Shown here one piece after another: positions 29,518 through 37,909 of a stretch of DNA of 39,388 nt (its first letter is position 1; every line of letters starts with the position of its first letter). The stretch comes from a virus. The position numbers were made by a program, and so were the translations under genes. Where the stretch lies: the IMG/VR virus record IMGVR_UViG_3300035703_000194, positions 1-39,388 of that record. One strand, given 5' to 3'. The notes under the pieces were generated by a model that saw only the letters and a program-made list of their open reading frames with translations, did not search any database and was not told where the DNA came from.

Positions 29518-29540
29518 AAAAAAAGGCGCTTTCGCGCCTA
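29518..29540 (-). terminator. Intrinsic terminator of the primase-helicase gene
   Basis: Minus strand: AGGCGC (29539-29534), GAAA tetraloop, GCGCCT (29529-29524), then seven Ts with an overlap. A GNRA loop with six GC-rich pairs and a T run is a textbook terminator immediately after the stop codon. Confidence 0.9.
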
Positions 29541-29550
29541 TTTCGTTAAA

Positions 29551-31767
29551 TCATGCAGCCTGGTACTTCTTAATCGGCTTTCCGGTTTTCCCATGCTTCG
29601 ACTCGATAATCTTGACACGTCCAGCGTTAACAATTTTTTCAAGAACCTGCGTTATCAGCTCTTTTTTGTGCGGTCTGCACCGGTTGACTATGACGCCCTC
29701 GGTTTCAGGCTCGCCACTGGCTGTTAGGAACTGCTCAATCTTAACTGCTACAGATTCTGCTGGACTTTCCTTCTCAACGTCATTAGACCGCGCCAAACGC
29801 ATTTTGGAGGCACAATCACGCTTAACCAACTCATACGCCCACTGAACATGAGAAATCGTTCTGACGCCTTCTGGAATGGCTAAAATGAGGCTTACTTTAG
29901 CGGTCAACTCATAACCGCGCCGGTGGATTGCTTCAAGGCCATATTCTTTTGCATCTTCTGCAGCCTGCCAAAAGTATTCACCGGCTTCCTGCAGCAGTTT
30001 CTTAGCGTCTTGCGTGTCGCTGATTGTTGCAACATCGCCAAGATGCTCAACACGCCCAGAATCGTCAGAGTCACCAGCGCCGCGCATGGCTGCTAACTGC
30101 ATTTCAAGGTTTAGCGGTAAACCCTTAGCGCTTCTGTGCTTGTTTGGCTTCGGGTTTGTTTCGTGTTCGTTGAAGATAATTGACCGGCCAATAAAACCAT
30201 TGGTAGCCATGTCAAAACTTACCAAGCCGTTAAAAGTGACCGGCGTAGTGAACCCCAACAAGTTAACGAACGGGTTTTTAATGCCATTATCGATATCGCG
30301 CAGCAGTGTCTGCAGCAGTTCGGCGCGTTTTGCAAACTTGCCTTCTCTGTCCTCGTTGGCGTCAATCTTTTTGTAGCATGCGCCAAGCTCTGCCTTGATA
30401 TCTGTTTTCATGGTTTCTTTCAAGTCGCCGCTGACCTGCAGATAGCCGTTGGCCTTGGTGAATGCTGACAGCAGGATTTTTACCACGCCTTCTAGGTAAG
30501 CAGCGCCACCTTTTGAGCCTGACGAAACCAGCGTTTTGAGGAACATGCCGAATTCATCAATACAGTAGAATGCCGCCTGATTGCGTACAAAGTTTCTGAT
30601 AATTTCTTGCTCTGACTTGATGTGCCCATGTAGTGCGGCGCTCATGCCTGCAGCGCGTAGGCATTCTGCGTATGCTTGTTGAATGGCTTCCTTTCCTGTG
30701 CCAGAGCCTGCAACGCACAAAGCAAAGATGTTGGCAGTGATACCTGTTTGATCTTGATAGCGCATGCCTGCAATCGATGATACAACGTTCAATGCTGCAG
30801 CAACTGCCAAGTGTTCGCGCGGAAAGAAACACTGACCAGAAATCCATTTTGCCAAGTCGCCAACAAATCCAGGTGGGCGCAACAGGTCAACTGCTGGCGG
30901 TGCGTCGTCCGTATCATCAAGCTCGAAATCAGTTTCAAAGGTAACTGATTGCTGGTAGCCGCCAAGCTCTGCGTAGTGAATAAGCGTGCCCAAGCCGACA
31001 GGATTTGCAGACTTGCCGAAGCTGTGCCAATGGCGCTGTACTGCGTCAAAACCGCTGTACTTCTCGCCTTTAGCGCTCCATTCGTCCCATACGTCTAACC
31101 CTGTGCCGTTTAACACTTGATTGACTGCCATGCCGCATTTTATCCATTGGTCATAGTCACAGTCTGGACTAATGAAAGACAGCATGGCGCGGATATCATC
31201 AACAGAAACATCAACGGGACCATCTGCAGTGGTGGCGCGGTAGCGATCTGGTTTTTTAAGCACGTTCAACAAATCTTGTGGCGCGGCATCCACATCATGC
31301 GGAGAGCCTTTCTCAACGTCATAACATGATCCTGATTGATGCATGCTGCCTGAGCCAACAACATAACCGGTGGTCTTGAAGTCAATGCCAGGATAGGCTT
31401 CAAGATGCTGCAGGAAAGCTCCGCCAGGTGATTTAAAATAAATATGCCAGCCGCCGCCACCTGTTTTAACAACAAACTTCGATGCGTCATACCAATGGCG
31501 CACAGACTCAAGAGAGCCGCCGTTGCGTGGATCAATATCAACAACAATAAAGCCATCGCACAGAACGCCAAAGCCGCTGTCGAACTGGCCCATTTCTTCC
31601 ATTGTTTCTAACTGCTCATCAGACCAATCCGGCGTATGCTGCCAGTTGCTGCTGTACGGCTTTTTGTATTTCTGTTTATCTGGCAGTTCTGAGCCGTCAT
31701 GGTCGAACTTACCAAGCAGACCAAAAACTTTAAATCCGGCCTCTAAATAATCGAATTGGTTAGCCAT
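29551..31767 (-). CDS. Bifunctional primase/polymerase-helicase, 738 aa
   Basis: Two enzyme modules. Residues 1-170 form a prim-pol catalytic domain: VVDIDPRNGG (Asp77, Asp79), KTGGGGWHIYFK (His108) and GIDFKTTGYVVGSGS are the expected motifs. Residues 189-268 match a PriCT-type primase C-terminal helical domain. Residues 345-700 are a helicase/ATPase (DUF3987-like): Walker A GSGTGKE (354-360) and Walker B YCIDEFG (401-407). It synthesises primers and unwinds DNA at the fork. It is on the opposite strand from the recombination genes, in the leftward unit behind the regulator and an HNH gene, and its 3' end abuts the iteron region. Confidence 0.9.
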   Translation of the reverse strand: MANQFDYLEAGFKVFGLLGKFDHDGSELPDKQKYKKPYSSNWQHTPDWSDEQLETMEEMGQFDSGFGVLCDGFIVVDIDPRNGGSLESVRHWYDASKFVVKTGGGGWHIYFKSPGGAFLQHLEAYPGIDFKTTGYVVGSGSMHQSGSCYDVEKGSPHDVDAAPQDLLNVLKKPDRYRATTADGPVDVSVDDIRAMLSFISPDCDYDQWIKCGMAVNQVLNGTGLDVWDEWSAKGEKYSGFDAVQRHWHSFGKSANPVGLGTLIHYAELGGYQQSVTFETDFELDDTDDAPPAVDLLRPPGFVGDLAKWISGQCFFPREHLAVAAALNVVSSIAGMRYQDQTGITANIFALCVAGSGTGKEAIQQAYAECLRAAGMSAALHGHIKSEQEIIRNFVRNQAAFYCIDEFGMFLKTLVSSGSKGGAAYLEGVVKILLSAFTKANGYLQVSGDLKETMKTDIKAELGACYKKIDANEDREGKFAKRAELLQTLLRDIDNGIKNPFVNLLGFTTPVTFNGLVSFDMATNGFIGRSIIFNEHETNPKPNKHRSAKGLPLNLEMQLAAMRGAGDSDDSGRVEHLGDVATISDTQDAKKLLQEAGEYFWQAAEDAKEYGLEAIHRRGYELTAKVSLILAIPEGVRTISHVQWAYELVKRDCASKMRLARSNDVEKESPAESVAVKIEQFLTASGEPETEGVIVNRCRPHKKELITQVLEKIVNAGRVKIIESKHGKTGKPIKKYQAA

Positions 31768-32359
31768 TTAATTTGCATCCTTTTGAAATATTGTCGAAAG
31801 CCCATAGCGGCTGTAAGTTATCAAGGCTATTTATTATTTTTGGATCTGTTATTCCTTCATCCAAAAATGCTTTTATTGGCTTAATATGGTCAATGTGCCA
31901 TTTGCCGTAGTTATCCCAAGACATTCCATCGGTAAGCATAGAGCTTATGTGTTTGTTTAGTTCTTTAAATCCATATCCAACAATGTCGAAAGATTTAACG
32001 CCGTTTTTGTGCTGTAAGCATCTGCGCAATGATCCTTTTATAAACTGCTTTAGCTTTCCTTCCTCTGTCTTGTTTAAAGTCCTCATCCTTTCTCTTGCGT
32101 ACTTTAAATGTCGTTCCTTGTCAGCAACCCTAGACCTTCTCATGCTTTCTCTTTTTATTTCTTTTAGCCGATCATGGTTTTGCTGCTTGAATTTTTCTTG
32201 CCTTAATTTTGCACCGCTCTTATCTAGTTTTTGACACTCAACACAAGACGCATTCGCAGTCCTTCTGGCTGGTGAAACGTGCCCATTCTTGCAGTCTTTT
32301 CCGTTTACGTATGTTTTTAAACCAGCGCTTGCTGCCTCAGACCTAGTTAGAATTATCAT
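31760..32359 (-). CDS. HNH-type endonuclease with N-terminal zinc motif, 199 aa
   Basis: An N-terminal Cys/His motif (C23..H27..C39..C42, KDCKNGHVSPARRT, CVECQK) is followed by a long basic coiled region and a C-terminal nuclease: WHIDHIKPIKAF (154-165), SLDNLQPLWAFDNISKG (about 180-196), the HNH/endonuclease VII-type signature. It lies between the regulator gene (17-base overlap) and the primase gene (eight-base overlap). It is AT-rich. It is most likely a mobile homing-type nuclease. Start is ATG 32359, preceded by GGTG; an upstream GTG adds three residues. Confidence 0.85.
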   Translation of the reverse strand: MIILTRSEAASAGLKTYVNGKDCKNGHVSPARRTANASCVECQKLDKSGAKLRQEKFKQQNHDRLKEIKRESMRRSRVADKERHLKYARERMRTLNKTEEGKLKQFIKGSLRRCLQHKNGVKSFDIVGYGFKELNKHISSMLTDGMSWDNYGKWHIDHIKPIKAFLDEGITDPKIINSLDNLQPLWAFDNISKGCKLNG

Positions 32360-32528
32360 TTTCACCATCCAAATACTCTGAAATTTTCTTAATAACCGTA
32401 TAGCTTGGATTCTTCGCCGTTCCCCTGCAAATTGCTGACAGATAAGCTGGCGTCAATCCAATTCTCCTTGCTACTACAGAAAGGTTTTTGTCTTCTAACT
32501 TTTCTTTAATTTTTTCTAGTGTAAGCAT
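32343..32528 (-). CDS. Cro/CI-type helix-turn-helix regulator, 61 aa
   Basis: A 61-residue single-domain DNA-binding protein: LEKIKEKLEDKNLSVVARRIGLTPAYLSAICRGTAKNPSYTV is a lambda-repressor-type helix-turn-helix, recognition helix around AYLSAICRG. It is the first gene of the leftward unit and lies next to the overlapping divergent promoters at 32556-32589, as expected for a Cro-like switch protein. I choose ATG 32528, eight bases after AAGGTG, in preference to the GTG at 32537. It could repress both promoters. Confidence 0.8.
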   Translation of the reverse strand: MLTLEKIKEKLEDKNLSVVARRIGLTPAYLSAICRGTAKNPSYTVIKKISEYLDGENDNSN

Positions 32529-32555
32529 TTTAATCACCTTTTTTTAAATTGATAG

Positions 32556-32584
32556 TTGACATAGTACAACCACTGATTTAAAGT
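32556..32584 (+). promoter_or_regulatory. Rightward early promoter
   Basis: TTGACA (32556-32561), 17 bases, TAAAGT (32579-32584). A perfect -35 and fair -10 for a sigma-70 promoter. It overlaps the leftward promoter and a GTTG..CAAC imperfect dyad (32555-32570), a likely operator for the regulator. Confidence 0.7.
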
Positions 32585-32589
32585 TGCAA
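32561..32589 (-). promoter_or_regulatory. Leftward promoter overlapping the rightward early promoter
   Basis: Minus strand TTGCAA (32589-32584), 17 bases, TACTAT (32566-32561). Back-to-back with the rightward promoter, so RNA polymerase binding at the two is likely to be mutually exclusive. Confidence 0.55.
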
Positions 32590-32616
32590 CCGTTGAAGAG
32601 AGAAAAGGAGGCATTT

Positions 32617-33375
32617 ATGTCATTACTATCAACAGCAGTAAAGCCCAAAGACAGGGCTGTAATAGCAACAATCACTGGCGATGCCGGAGTTGGAAAAACA
32701 ACTCTTGCAGCAACATTCCCCAACCCGATATTCATCAGAATTGAAGATGGTCTTCAGGCTGTTCCTGAAGCGTTAAGACCAGACGCATTTCCTGTGGTTA
32801 CTAAGGTTGATCAACTTTGGGAGCAATTAACAGCTCTTATAAAAGAAGACCACAACTATAAAACTTTGGTGGTCGATTCAATCACTCAGCTTGAAACAAT
32901 GTTCACTGAATATGTTGTTGAGAGCGACCCAAAAAAACCAAAATCAATCAATCAGGCTGCTGGCGGTTACGGGGCTGGCTTTGGTCAAGTTGCAGCACTG
33001 CACGGAAGACTAAGAAAGGCTGCAAAGGTTTTAAACGAAACCAAAGATATGAATATCATATTTATTGCGCACAGTGAGGTTAGTAAAGTTGAACTGCCTG
33101 ACGAAGATCCATACAACAGGTACGAGTTAAGGCTTCATAAAAAGTCAGAATCCCATTACACGGATAACGTCGATTTGGTGGCATACCTGCGTTTAGAAAC
33201 ATTTACCACCGGCGATGGCGACCGCAAAAAGGCAATCAGTAGCGGAAACCGCATTGCTGTATGCCATACCACTGCAGCCAACGTCAGTAAAAACCGGTTT
33301 GGCATTACCGAACCTTTAGATGTGCCACACGGCAAAAACCCATTCATTAAATTCGTACCAACTTTAGCGGAGTAA
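32617..33375 (+). CDS. Sak4-like RecA-fold ATPase (single-strand annealing protein), 252 aa
   Basis: A RecA-fold ATPase of the phage Sak4/AAA_24 type: Walker A GDAGVGKT (21-28) and Walker B TLVVDS (about 83-88), followed by motifs IIFIAHSEVSK (sensor) and a C-terminal basic region. Sak4 proteins anneal or exchange single strands together with a phage SSB, which is the next gene here. The start is ATG 32617, directly after an AAAAGGAGG ribosome-binding site; an upstream frame beginning 11 codons earlier would run through that site. It is the first gene of the rightward recombination operon. Confidence 0.9.
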   Translation: MSLLSTAVKPKDRAVIATITGDAGVGKTTLAATFPNPIFIRIEDGLQAVPEALRPDAFPVVTKVDQLWEQLTALIKEDHNYKTLVVDSITQLETMFTEYVVESDPKKPKSINQAAGGYGAGFGQVAALHGRLRKAAKVLNETKDMNIIFIAHSEVSKVELPDEDPYNRYELRLHKKSESHYTDNVDLVAYLRLETFTTGDGDRKKAISSGNRIAVCHTTAANVSKNRFGITEPLDVPHGKNPFIKFVPTLAE

Positions 33376-33381
33376 TACATT

Positions 33382-33903
33382 ATGTCATTTTGGAATTTAT
33401 CAGACTCAAACGAGAAATTAGACACTACCGGTAACTTTGAAGCTGGTGGCGGCGATTTAGCGCCAATCCCTGCAGACACTCAAGTTAAAGCTGCAATCGA
33501 TGAAGCGAAATGGGACAGCTACGAAGGCAATGATTATGTGTCTCTTCGCTGGAACGTGTTAGCACCGGCAGAATACAAAGGCCGCAAGCTGTTTCAGAAA
33601 GTGCGCGTAAAAGATGTTGACAATAAAAAAGCAGACAAGGCTAAGAAAATGCTGGCTGCTATTGCTGTCAATGCTGGCGGTGGATTACTGAAAGTTGCTG
33701 CACCTGGCGATCAAGATTTGCAAAAGCACTTGATGAACAAGCCAATGGCTCTGCTGTTGAAAGTTTGGGAAATCGACAAGTCAGACGGAACTGGCAAAGC
33801 AACAGGAAACTGGGTTTCTGCAGTGTCTCCGCTGAAAAAAGCTGAGCCGGTATCGCCTGCACCTGCAGCAGATAATGATTTCGATGAAAGTATAGGGTTT
33901 TAA
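33382..33903 (+). CDS. Single-stranded DNA-binding-like protein (DUF669), 173 aa
   Basis: Resembles the DUF669-type SSB proteins of phages: N-terminal LDTTGNFEAGGG, central OB-like strands (YVSLRWNVLAPAEYKGRKLFQKVRVKD), and a C-terminal acidic tail DFDESIGF, like the acidic tip that recruits partner proteins in SSBs. It follows the Sak4-like gene after six bases. It protects ssDNA and should cooperate with the annealing ATPase. A hairpin-terminator follows it. Confidence 0.8.
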   Translation: MSFWNLSDSNEKLDTTGNFEAGGGDLAPIPADTQVKAAIDEAKWDSYEGNDYVSLRWNVLAPAEYKGRKLFQKVRVKDVDNKKADKAKKMLAAIAVNAGGGLLKVAAPGDQDLQKHLMNKPMALLLKVWEIDKSDGTGKATGNWVSAVSPLKKAEPVSPAPAADNDFDESIGF

Positions 33904-33926
33904 TTTAAAATCCTACATGATAAGAT

Positions 33927-33951
33927 ACCCCTTCTAAATAGAGGGGGTTTT
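33927..33951 (+). terminator. Terminator-like hairpin that buries the ribosome-binding site of the HNH gene
   Basis: ACCCCTTCT (33927-33935) pairs with AGAGGGGGT (33940-33948) around AAAT, giving nine pairs with one G-U, followed by TTTAT. The right arm AGAGGGGG is also the only plausible Shine-Dalgarno sequence of the HNH gene that starts at 33952. Termination here would lower HNH expression, and read-through transcripts would have a masked site. Confidence 0.8.
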
Positions 33952-34437
33952 ATGAAAATTTGCTTTAAGTGCGGTGCTGAGAAAAATCTTTCTGAATTTT
34001 ATAAGCATAAAGGAATGGCAGACGGGCATTTAAACAAATGCAAAGAGTGTACAAGGCTTGATGTTAAAGAAAGAGCTGAAAGTCCTGAGATGATAGAAAT
34101 TATAAGGGAGGAAAAAAGACTCTGGGCAAGAACCGCCAGAGGCTCAGAAACCTTAAAAAACTATAGCTCATCTCTGCAGGGAAAAGAAAAGCAGAGATTG
34201 GCAAAAAAGCTATGGAATATAAATAACAAGAAAAAGGTCGAATGCAACAGGATGGTAAATAACGCGGTAAGGTCTGGCTTTTTAAAAAAGCCGAAACAAT
34301 GCCAAGTTTGCAGCGCAGAACCAAAAAGAATACATGGACACCACTGTGACTACAGTAAACCTCTTGATGTTATTTGGATGTGCCCATCGTGCCACGCCGA
34401 GTGGCATAGAAAAAACGAACCTATAAACGGAGAATGA
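33952..34437 (+). CDS. HNH endonuclease with N-terminal zinc ribbon, 161 aa
   Basis: An N-terminal zinc motif (C4..C7..C30..C33) is followed by a basic linker, then a second Cys-rich nuclease domain: C117..C120, IHGHHCDYSKPL (His130, His131), C144..C147, and CHAEWH (148-152). This is the HNH/NHN-type with structural zinc found in T4-like and other phage homing endonucleases. It separates the SSB gene from the exonuclease gene in an otherwise tight recombination operon and is AT-rich, consistent with invasion. It probably cuts related phage DNA lacking the gene. Confidence 0.85.
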   Translation: MKICFKCGAEKNLSEFYKHKGMADGHLNKCKECTRLDVKERAESPEMIEIIREEKRLWARTARGSETLKNYSSSLQGKEKQRLAKKLWNINNKKKVECNRMVNNAVRSGFLKKPKQCQVCSAEPKRIHGHHCDYSKPLDVIWMCPSCHAEWHRKNEPINGE

Positions 34438-35279
34438 GTATGGAACAGCGGTCTGCTGAGTGGTTTGCAGCTAGAGCAAACAGAATAACCGGAAGCGCAA
34501 TTGGCGCTATATTAGGATTGTCGCCATTCGCAAAGCCTGCAGATGTAATGCGTAGAATGGTGCGCGACTATCACGGTCAGCCGTCAGAGTTTGTCGGAAA
34601 CATTGCCACAGAGCATGGCACAGTAAACGAGCCAAATGCACTTGCGGACTACCGCATGCAGCACAATGAAGTAGAAGAGTGTGGATTCTTTGTGCATCCT
34701 GATTTTGAATGGCTTGGGGCTTCACCTGATGGATTAATTGGCGTTGATGGATTGCTAGAAATAAAGTGTCCGTATGGCATGCGTCATAGTGCGGACGGCT
34801 TTAAGTCTATCGATGACCAAAAACATTATTATGCACAAATCCAGTATCAACTTTTCTGCACCGGCAGAATGTGGTGCGACTTTTACCAATGGTCGCCATA
34901 CGGTGACAATCTAGAGCGCGTCAATCTTGATGTTGAATTTATTGAGTCAACACTGCCAACGCTTAAGGCGTTTTACGCTGAGTATGTTGAAGAGCGCAAG
35001 CCAGAAAACGCATGGAAATACATTGACGGCGGTAAACTTGTGCAACGGTACAAGATGGCTAAGGCTGCGCTTGAAGTCGCTGAGAATAAGCTGGAAGAAG
35101 CAAAGCAGGCATTGATTGAGTCAACCAACGGCAAAGGCGGGAAGATTGGCGACGTATCAATCACGATTGTTAGCAAGCAAGGCTCTATTGCATACGCCAA
35201 AGCCATTAAAGATTTACTGCCAGATGCCGACCTTGAAGCGTATCGCGGAAAAGAATCATCTTACTGGATGGTTAAGTAA
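34434..35279 (+). CDS. YqaJ/lambda-exonuclease-type recombinase nuclease, 281 aa
   Basis: A PD-(D/E)XK exonuclease: RITGS (17-21), GTVNEP (about 62-67), WLGASPDGLI (Asp99) and LLEIKCPY (Glu109, Lys111), matching the YqaJ and lambda Red-alpha family. These degrade one strand 5'-3' to give overhangs that the annealing protein pairs. The C-terminal 100 residues form a coiled coil (ALEVAENKLEEAKQALIE). The ATG overlaps the HNH stop as ATGA; its ribosome-binding site CGGAG lies inside the HNH gene. An internal ATG two codons later is possible. Confidence 0.9.
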   Translation: MSMEQRSAEWFAARANRITGSAIGAILGLSPFAKPADVMRRMVRDYHGQPSEFVGNIATEHGTVNEPNALADYRMQHNEVEECGFFVHPDFEWLGASPDGLIGVDGLLEIKCPYGMRHSADGFKSIDDQKHYYAQIQYQLFCTGRMWCDFYQWSPYGDNLERVNLDVEFIESTLPTLKAFYAEYVEERKPENAWKYIDGGKLVQRYKMAKAALEVAENKLEEAKQALIESTNGKGGKIGDVSITIVSKQGSIAYAKAIKDLLPDADLEAYRGKESSYWMVK

Positions 35280-37153
35280 TGAAGCCGCGCGACTATCAAC
35301 AAGCCGCAGTCGATGCGGCTATTGACTGGATGAAGAAGTGTATTGATCCGGCAGTGCTAGACCTAGCGACAGGTGCAGGCAAGAGCTTTATCATTGCCAT
35401 GATTGCTAACTGGATTGAGGTTAATTCAGGAAAGAAAGTGCTAGTGTTAGCGCCATCAAAAGAGTTGGTTGAGCAGGATAGAGAAAAATACCTATCAACC
35501 GGTTATCCTGCGTCGGTTTACTGCGCCAGCATTAGCAAATGCCTGCGGCACAATGTTGTTTTTGGTACTCCGCAATCAGTCGGTAACGATATCGATAAAT
35601 TCGGCCATAACTTTGCTTGTGTCATTATCGATGAAGGCGACGGCATAACGCCAACAGTGATAAAAATCATTGACCAGTTGCGCCAGCGTAACAACAAGCT
35701 GCGCGTGTTGGGGTTGACTGCCACGCCTTACCGGTTAGGCACTGGCTATGTGTACGCTTATGACCAAGACGGCAAGCCAATGCACGAGAGCGAGTGCATA
35801 GAGCCTTTCTATCAAAAGCTGCTTTATCGAGTAAATGCACATGAGCTAATCGAGCGCGGATTCTTGACGCCTCCGCATGCTGATCTTGACCATGTTGCCG
35901 GCTATGATGCTGACCAGTTAGAGTTAAACAGTCGCGGCCAGTTCAACGCGAAAGAAGTTGAGCAGGTGTTCGAAGGAAAAGGCCGGTTAACTAGCTTTAT
36001 TGTTGCTGATATTGTGCAGAAGTCATACGGCAGAAATGGCGTGATTATATTCGCGGCAACTGTTGCGCATGCGTATGAAATCATGGAGTCGCTGCCAAAA
36101 GATAACAGCGAAATCATTCATGGCAAAACAACCAAGGTAGACCGCGAGTTAATCATTGACCGGTTTAAAAAGCGCCAGTTCAAGTACCTAGTTAACGTTG
36201 CAGTGCTAACCGTTGGATTTGACGCGCCGCATGTTGATGTTGTTGCCATCCTAAGAGCCACCGAGTCTGTGCGCTTGCTGCAGCAAATCATTGGTCGAGG
36301 TTTGCGACTTGTTGATCCTGCAACTGCAGGCAATCCGAAAGCCATTGCATACAGCGAAAAGCCTGATTGTTTAGTGCTGGATTATGCAAAAAACCTAGAG
36401 CGCCACTGCCCTGATGGTGACTTGTTTAACCCAAAGATAACAGCCAGGAAAGCAGCAAAAGGCGATGGCGGATTAGAAGCGCATTGCCCATCATGTAGTT
36501 TTGTGAATGAGTTTAGCGGTCGGCCAAATCCTGACGGTTTCGATGTTGATAAAAACGGATATTTTATTGACTTAACCGGTGCGCGTATAAAAACAGATAA
36601 CGGCGATATGCCGGCGCATTTTGGCCGTCGCTGCTTTGGCACAAGTATAGTTAAGGGAGTCAACGAGCGCTGCAGCTACCGGTGGAGCGTTAAAACATGC
36701 GTAGAGTGCGAGCATGAAAACGATATCACTGCGCGCTACTGCGAGAAGTGCAGAACAGAATTGGTGGATCCTAACGAGAAACTTCATATTGAGTTTACCA
36801 AGCTAAAGAAAGACCCGTACCAAGCCACCAGCGACAAAGTGCTGTCGTGGAAAATGCAGGAATGGATTAGCCAAGCAGGTAACACTACGCTACGAATTGA
36901 CTTTACCACTGAGTATAGGACATTTAGCGTTTGGTATAAGCAATATTCAGATTGTGAAGATAAGCATAAGATGGCGCGCTCTATGTGGGTTGACTTGTGC
37001 AAGTCATGCGGAGTGTACGAAACCAAGCCAAAAACCGCAGCAGAATTTATAGCTACCAAGCCGACAATGCCGGTTACTATCACAGCGAGAAAAGAGCGCG
37101 GTACAAGTTTCTTTACTGTTATTGGATATAACGAGCAGGAGTTTACAGAATGA
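35279..37153 (+). CDS. SF2 DEAD/DEAH-type DNA helicase with C-terminal zinc motif, 624 aa
   Basis: All main SF2 motifs are visible: Walker A ATGAGKS (30-36), DEGD Walker B (118-121), LTATP (146-150) as motif III, and QIIGRGLR (about 339-346) as motif VI. A central domain follows, and the C-terminal portion has Cys pairs (HCPSCSF; CVECEHENDITARYCEKC), probably zinc ribbons. It resembles UvsW/Type III-restriction-like branch migration helicases that process recombination and replication forks. It starts at the TAATG overlap with the exonuclease gene and ends four bases over the nuclease gene. Confidence 0.9.
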   Translation: MKPRDYQQAAVDAAIDWMKKCIDPAVLDLATGAGKSFIIAMIANWIEVNSGKKVLVLAPSKELVEQDREKYLSTGYPASVYCASISKCLRHNVVFGTPQSVGNDIDKFGHNFACVIIDEGDGITPTVIKIIDQLRQRNNKLRVLGLTATPYRLGTGYVYAYDQDGKPMHESECIEPFYQKLLYRVNAHELIERGFLTPPHADLDHVAGYDADQLELNSRGQFNAKEVEQVFEGKGRLTSFIVADIVQKSYGRNGVIIFAATVAHAYEIMESLPKDNSEIIHGKTTKVDRELIIDRFKKRQFKYLVNVAVLTVGFDAPHVDVVAILRATESVRLLQQIIGRGLRLVDPATAGNPKAIAYSEKPDCLVLDYAKNLERHCPDGDLFNPKITARKAAKGDGGLEAHCPSCSFVNEFSGRPNPDGFDVDKNGYFIDLTGARIKTDNGDMPAHFGRRCFGTSIVKGVNERCSYRWSVKTCVECEHENDITARYCEKCRTELVDPNEKLHIEFTKLKKDPYQATSDKVLSWKMQEWISQAGNTTLRIDFTTEYRTFSVWYKQYSDCEDKHKMARSMWVDLCKSCGVYETKPKTAAEFIATKPTMPVTITARKERGTSFFTVIGYNEQEFTE

Positions 37154-37554
37154 AGTTTCCAGAATTTTTACCGGTGTATGGTGATCAGAAATACCGCAAC
37201 AAAAAATGCCCAGTAGAAAGCGCCGAGCAGATAACATTTTTTAATGTGTTGCGTAGAGACTACCCGCACCTTGGCATTATTGCCGTGCATCCGCGCAACG
37301 AAGGTAAGCGCACCATGCAGCAGGCTATGCGACAAAAAGCCGAAGGCATGACAGCCGGCGCAAGCGATATCATTATCCCTGGTAACCCTTCTTTCGTGTG
37401 CGAGCTAAAAAGAAAAGACCATACTTTGTGCAGCTGGGAAGTTGAGCAATTAACTTACCTGGAAACAGCAAAAAACAATGGCTCTTTTGTTTGTGTTGCG
37501 CTAGGTTATGAAGCGGCGTTGGAGGCATTAAAAGTATGGATTGGAACAAAATAA
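37150..37554 (+). CDS. VRR-NUC nuclease, 134 aa
   Basis: A stand-alone VRR-NUC domain: E24, NEGKR at the centre (about 50-54), MTAGASDIIIPG (Asp73) and FVCELKRK (Glu85, Lys87), the PD-(D/E)XK core. Phage VRR-NUC proteins act as Holliday-junction or branched-DNA nucleases during recombination and packaging. The context (helicase, exonuclease, annealing genes) supports this. The ATG overlaps the helicase stop by four bases, and its end overlaps the next gene by 19 bases. Confidence 0.9.
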   Translation: MKFPEFLPVYGDQKYRNKKCPVESAEQITFFNVLRRDYPHLGIIAVHPRNEGKRTMQQAMRQKAEGMTAGASDIIIPGNPSFVCELKRKDHTLCSWEVEQLTYLETAKNNGSFVCVALGYEAALEALKVWIGTK

Positions 37555-37781
37555 AAAGGCATGCAGACCAGTTCGACAGGCTGCTAAAAAAACAATTAAC
37601 AGTTAACGAGGTGGATCCTGAAGTAAGTCATGCACTGGCGTTTGTGATGTATGCCGATGCTCGATGGATTGCAGAACTACCAAAGGATGAAAGAAAAGAG
37701 GCGCTGCAGCGAGTGCATGAGATATGCCGCGACGATGTGCGCGACATGGCAGCGTTAATTATCAAAGGGGATATACCATGA
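37536..37781 (+). CDS. Hypothetical helical protein, 81 aa
   Basis: An 81-residue helical protein (FDRLLKKQLTVNEVDPEVSHALAFVMYADARWIAEL; DERKEALQRVHEICRDDVRDMAALI). Similar small helical proteins follow nuclease genes in many phages, function unknown. It overlaps the previous gene by 19 bases and the next by ATGA. Confidence 0.65.
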   Translation: MDWNKIKRHADQFDRLLKKQLTVNEVDPEVSHALAFVMYADARWIAELPKDERKEALQRVHEICRDDVRDMAALIIKGDIP

Positions 37782-37909
37782 AGTCGTACAAAATAACCAT
37801 GCTGAAAGGACTGCCTTTTACGTACATAACAGAAGAAAAACCGGAAAACATAGCTGCAGCCATATTTGAGCGTTTTAGAGCTTGGCCGGTTGAGGTGTTA
37901 GCATTATGA
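37778..37909 (+). CDS. Hypothetical small protein, 43 aa
   Basis: A 43-residue protein with a strand-turn-strand-helix look (SYKITMLKGLPFTYITEEKPENIAAAIFERF). Start ATG 37778 is coupled to the previous stop as ATGA; a longer frame beginning at 37724 was not used because it would ignore that coupling. Function unknown. Confidence 0.6.
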   Translation: MKSYKITMLKGLPFTYITEEKPENIAAAIFERFRAWPVEVLAL

